A stretch of DNA of 36,404 bases. It comes from an uncultured Oscillospiraceae bacterium. GTDB taxonomy: Bacteria > Bacillota > Clostridia > Oscillospirales > Oscillospiraceae. A program made the translations under genes and the position numbers. Positions 33,626-36,404 of the stretch are shown in pieces; the first letter of the stretch is position 1, and every line of letters starts with the position of its first letter. The notes under the pieces were generated by a model, which did no database searches, had not been told where the DNA came from, and saw only the letters and a program-made list of their open reading frames with translations. The stretch lies in assembly GCA_910577915.1 (NCBI GenBank), contig CAJTOM010000018.1:1-36404 (forward strand), written 5' to 3'.

Positions 33626-34510
33626 ATGGCCAAGACCCTTCTGCTCATTGTCAACCCGCGGGCGGGCCGCACCCGCTCCCAGCTGCCCCTGTTCGAGGCG
33701 GCGGCCCGCTTCTGTCAGGCGGGATACCTGCTCTCCATCCGCCAGACCCAGCGCCCCGGCCATGCCGCCGAGCTGGCGGAGGAGGAGGGGCCCCGGTTCG
33801 ACCGGGTGGTCTGCTGCGGCGGGGACGGCACCCTCAACGAGACGGTCAGCGGCCTCATGCGCTTGGACGATCCCCCGCCCCTGGGCTACATCCCCGGCGG
33901 CAGCACCAACGACTTCGCCGCCAGCCTGGAGCTGCCCGCCGACCCGGTGGAGGCGGCGGAGCGCATCATCGAGAGCCCCGGCCGGCAGCTGGACGCGGGC
34001 ACCTTCAACGGCCGCCCCTTCGTCTACGTCGCCTCCTTCGGGGCCTTCACCAGAGCCTCCTACAGCGCCCCCCAGTCCATCAAAAACGACTTGGGCCACC
34101 TGGCCTACCTGCTGGAGGGGGTGAAGGATCTGTCCACCCTGCGGCCCTACCGGGCCTCCGTCACCGCCGGGGACGAGATATTCGACGGCAGCTTCCTCTT
34201 CGGCGCGGTGACCAACGCCACCAGCGTGGGCGGGCTGATGCGGCTGCAGCGGGAGCAGGTGGTGCTGGACGACGGCCTCTTCGAGCTGCTGCTGATCCCC
34301 AACCCCACCAACGCCGCCGAGCTCCAGGCCCTCATCCGCAGCCTGGTGCTCCAGGACTTCACCGGCGGCGGGGTGCTCTTCCGCCACGTCTCCTCCGTCT
34401 GCATCCACACGCCGGAGGCCTTCCCCTGGACCCTGGACGGGGAATACGGCCCCGGCGCGGAGGACGTGACCATCCGGAACCTGCCCCGGCGGCTGACGCT
34501 GCTGCTGTGA
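33626..34510 (+). CDS. Diacylglycerol kinase-family lipid kinase
   Basis: A 294-aa membrane-associated ATP:lipid phosphotransferase of the DAGK catalytic family (DgkB/YegS/BmrU type). The nucleotide motif VNPRAGR at the start, the GGDGTLNE loop (about 66-73) and PGGSTNDFA (about 91-99) are intact. Such enzymes recycle diacylglycerol from lipoteichoic acid synthesis in Firmicutes. A GAGGTAA tract precedes the ATG at 33626. It is a single-gene unit between a shared divergent promoter and a terminator. Confidence 0.93.
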   Translation: MAKTLLLIVNPRAGRTRSQLPLFEAAARFCQAGYLLSIRQTQRPGHAAELAEEEGPRFDRVVCCGGDGTLNETVSGLMRLDDPPPLGYIPGGSTNDFAASLELPADPVEAAERIIESPGRQLDAGTFNGRPFVYVASFGAFTRASYSAPQSIKNDLGHLAYLLEGVKDLSTLRPYRASVTAGDEIFDGSFLFGAVTNATSVGGLMRLQREQVVLDDGLFELLLIPNPTNAAELQALIRSLVLQDFTGGGVLFRHVSSVCIHTPEAFPWTLDGEYGPGAEDVTIRNLPRRLTLLL

Positions 34511-34535
34511 TGCCCGGAGACCTCCCATGAACCGG

Positions 34536-34580
34536 AGCGGGGACGCGCCCATGGGGCGCGTCCCCGCTCTGCGCTTTTTT
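34536..34580 (+). terminator. Terminator of lipid-kinase gene
   Basis: Arms of 15 bp (34536-34550 with 34554-34568, loop ATG) are followed by CTGCGC and six T (34575-34580). The T-run overlaps the end of the convergent gene, whose stop lies at 34579-34581. Confidence 0.85.
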
Positions 34581-35502
34581 ACTTTGCCCGCACGATGCAC
34601 TCCAGGGTTACGCCGTCCACGGTGGCGGTGATGGTGGTGTTGCCCTTGCCCACCCACTTGACCACGCCGTTGGCGTCGATGGTCACCACGCCGGTGTTGC
34701 CGCTGGCCCAGACCACGGGGCTGTCGGTGCCCTTGACCTTCATGGTCACGTCCGGATCCTTGGCGTACAGGGTGAAATCGGTCTTATTCAGCCGGATGTT
34801 GGCGGCGTTGGGGTTCACCCAGGGGTCTCCCTCCACGGTGACCTGGCAGACGGCGGTCTCCTCCCCGCTGGCGGCGGTGATGGTCACCGTGCCGCCGGCC
34901 ACGCCGGTGACGGCCCCGCCGTCCACGGTGGCGATGCCCGGGTTGGAGCTGGTCCAGCTCACCGCGCCGCCGCCGCCGGAGGCGGTGAGCCGGGCGGTCT
35001 CCCCGGCGCGGATGGTGAAGGCGGGCTGGGACAGGGCCAGGGGCTCCGCCGGACTGACGGGGGCGTCCCCGGCGCCGGGCTCCGTCACCTCCGGCGCCGC
35101 CGGATCATCCTCGCCGGCGCCGTCGGAGGGCGTGGGGGCGTCCCCCGCCGGATCCGGCGCGTCCTCCCCCGCCGGATCCCTCTGGGGCTCCTGGGGCGGG
35201 GGGGCGGGGTCCTCCGTGCGGGCGCCGCCCACGTCCGAGTCCGTGCGGATGCCCAGGGTGCCGGTGATCTGCTCGTCAAAGAACACGTAGCTCACCACGC
35301 CCAGGATGATTACGGCGGTCAGCAGCAGCATCACGCCGCCCGCGCCGCTGCGGCGGTCGTTCTGCCGCTTCTCCACCCGCTTGCCGCCCCGGCGGCGCAG
35401 GGGCTTCCCCCGCCGGATGGCCGCCTCCTCCTCGCAGAAGGGGCAGGTTCTGTATGTATCGGAATACTCCTCCCCGCATGTGGGGCAGTGACGGTTGCTC
35501 AT
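34579..35502 (-). CDS. Zinc-ribbon, single-TM protein with Ig-like (BIG2) domains
   Basis: A 307-aa protein in four parts. Residues 1-25 form a zinc ribbon (CPTCG...CPFC); 27-52 are very basic. A membrane helix (VMLLLTAVIILGVVSYVFF, about 57-75) follows. Residues about 90-150 are a proline- and aspartate-rich linker, and two bacterial Ig-like domains come last, each with the VSWTSSNPGIATVD / VVWASGNTGVVTID pattern. The C-terminal part would be outside the cell and the ribbon inside. AAGGAGG lies 9 nt before the ATG, under its own promoter. The role could be sensing or surface binding; unknown. Confidence 0.85.
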   Translation of the reverse strand: MSNRHCPTCGEEYSDTYRTCPFCEEEAAIRRGKPLRRRGGKRVEKRQNDRRSGAGGVMLLLTAVIILGVVSYVFFDEQITGTLGIRTDSDVGGARTEDPAPPPQEPQRDPAGEDAPDPAGDAPTPSDGAGEDDPAAPEVTEPGAGDAPVSPAEPLALSQPAFTIRAGETARLTASGGGGAVSWTSSNPGIATVDGGAVTGVAGGTVTITAASGEETAVCQVTVEGDPWVNPNAANIRLNKTDFTLYAKDPDVTMKVKGTDSPVVWASGNTGVVTIDANGVVKWVGKGNTTITATVDGVTLECIVRAK

Positions 35503-35541
35503 AGGGCAGCTCCTCCTTGGGGTGCGTTTTTGTCAATTTAC

Positions 35542-35570
35542 ATAATACCTACTTTTCCGGCGGTAGTCAA
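35542..35570 (-). promoter_or_regulatory. Promoter of the zinc-ribbon/BIG2 gene
   Basis: On the minus strand TTGACT (35565-35570) and TATTAT (35542-35547) are 17 nt apart. Confidence 0.8.
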
Positions 35571-35622
35571 CCGCCTTTTGTCAGATTTGACGCGATTTGG
35601 GAAAAAAAGTTCCCGCCCCGCC

Positions 35623-35651
35623 TTGTTTTTTCCGCCCTCCAGGGCTATAAT
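35623..35651 (+). promoter_or_regulatory. Promoter of the 3' WYL regulator
   Basis: TTGTTT (35623-35628) and consensus TATAAT (35646-35651) are 17 nt apart. Confidence 0.7.
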
Positions 35652-35707
35652 GGGGGGAAGAATGTCGAATTTTGGGGGATAATTATGCCGGAAGGGGGGC
35701 GTTTCCC

Positions 35708-36397
35708 GTGACGATTGACCGGCTGATCGGTATTGTGGCCGTACTGCTCCGGGAGGGGCAGGTGACCGCCGGGCGTCTGGCGGAGCGGTTTGAGGTGAGC
35801 GCCCGGACCATCCACAGGGATGTGGACCGGCTGTGCCGGGCGGGCATCCCCCTGCGGACCGCCCGGGGCGCCGGGGGCGGCATATCCATCATGGAGGGCT
35901 ACCAGCTGGACGGGACGGTGCTGACGGACGAGGACCGGGGGGCCATCCTGGCGGGCCTGCGGAGCTTGGACAGCGTGTCGGGTACGGGGTACTACCGGCA
36001 GCTGATGGAGAAGCTGCCCCAGGGGGCGGGGAGCGCCGGGGACGACTGCGTGCTCATCGACCTGTCCTCCTGGTACGGCCCGGTTCTGGCCCCCGGGCTG
36101 GAGGCGCTGAAGGACGCCTGCGCCCGGCGGCGGCTGGTGCGCTTTACCTATACCGCCCCCGGGGGCGACAGCTGCCGGCTGGTGGAGCCCGACCGGCTGG
36201 TCTTCCGCTGGTCGAGCTGGTACCTCCACGGCTGGTGCCGGGACCGGGAGGGCTGGCGGCTGTTCAAGCTCAACCGGATGCTGTCGCTGGCGGTGGAGGA
36301 GGCCTCCTTCTCCCCCCGGCCCGCCCGGCCCGCCACCTGGGTAAGCAGGGAGAAGGTGCGCTCCGCGGCGTGGATGTCCCCGGTATACAGGCTCTGA
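35708..36397 (+). CDS. YafY-type HTH/WYL transcriptional regulator
   Basis: A 229-aa regulator, complete just before the window end. The N-terminal DeoR-like helix-turn-helix (about residues 3-55) includes VTAGRLAERFEVSARTIHRDVDRL, followed by GGGISIMEGYQLDG. The WYL domain covers about 125-200 (LVRFTYTAPGGDSCRLVEPDRLVFRWSSWYLHGWC). It lacks much of the long C-terminal extension of the 12031-12999 regulator, so the two are different subtypes. The GTG at 35708 has GAAGGGGGG about 8 nt upstream; a TTG at 35672 is an alternative start. The ligand is unknown. No target is evident inside the window. Confidence 0.88.
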   Translation: MTIDRLIGIVAVLLREGQVTAGRLAERFEVSARTIHRDVDRLCRAGIPLRTARGAGGGISIMEGYQLDGTVLTDEDRGAILAGLRSLDSVSGTGYYRQLMEKLPQGAGSAGDDCVLIDLSSWYGPVLAPGLEALKDACARRRLVRFTYTAPGGDSCRLVEPDRLVFRWSSWYLHGWCRDREGWRLFKLNRMLSLAVEEASFSPRPARPATWVSREKVRSAAWMSPVYRL

Positions 36398-36404
36398 TCC
36401 GCCG

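Overview
The window is 36.4 kb of gene-dense, GC-rich DNA that looks chromosomal and comes from a low-GC-type lineage that has become GC-rich. The best fit is a gut member of the Clostridia (Oscillospiraceae, Flavonifractor/Lawsonibacter/Intestinimonas-like). This is inferred from strong AAGGAGG ribosome sites, TTGACA/TATAAT promoters with 17-nt spacers, a T-box leader, a THF riboswitch, a rubredoxin-first rubrerythrin, MutS2, and a high GC3 in every real gene. No rRNA, tRNA, CRISPR array or intact insertion sequence was seen.

Region 1 (1-11.75 kb, all +) is mainly a folate/one-carbon block. It starts with a CBS/DRTGG manganese pyrophosphatase and a DUF3786 protein. A THF riboswitch with a very long leader then precedes the folate transporter subunit FolT, followed by FolC, a long-form formyl-THF ligase (Fhs), a cyclodeaminase-like FchA, FolD, a DUF1576 membrane protein and 5-formyl-THF cyclo-ligase. 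FolD lacks the lysine and glutamine needed for cyclohydrolase activity, so FchA next door probably performs that step. Between Fhs and FchA lie a 45-aa ORF, a set of palindromes, a divergent XRE-regulator/small-protein pair (module A) and a four-hairpin repeat.

Region 2 (11.75-21.9 kb, mostly -) holds a probable gene-relic stretch, a short PhnD-like lipoprotein overlapping a WYL regulator, then UvrA, an M28 peptidase, a membrane protein, an XRE regulator with a divergent small gene (module B), UvrB and RadC. Module B and its passengers separate uvrB from uvrA, which are usually adjacent in Firmicutes. Thus both copies of the XRE/small-protein module interrupt a conserved neighbourhood.

Region 3 (21.9-28.4 kb) has a compact two-gene unit encoding a DUF3990-like (ADP-ribosyltransferase-fold) protein and an 82-aa partner, with an 8-bp inverted repeat inside its promoter. 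Next come a cysteine T-box controlling cysE-cysS, an oxidative-stress group (PerR/Fur regulator, reverse rubrerythrin, desulforedoxin-like protein) and an AraC regulator divergent from an 82-aa protein.

Region 4 (28.4-36.4 kb) has an operon AI-2E transporter - MutS2 - Dabb - unknown protein (-), divergent from a lipid-kinase gene that shares its palindromic -35 hexamer. It ends with a zinc-ribbon/TM/Ig-like surface protein (-) and a WYL/HTH regulator (+).

Best leads for something undescribed are the duplicated XRE/small-protein module, the DUF3990-like pair and its operator, the THF-riboswitch leader, and the monofunctional FolD.
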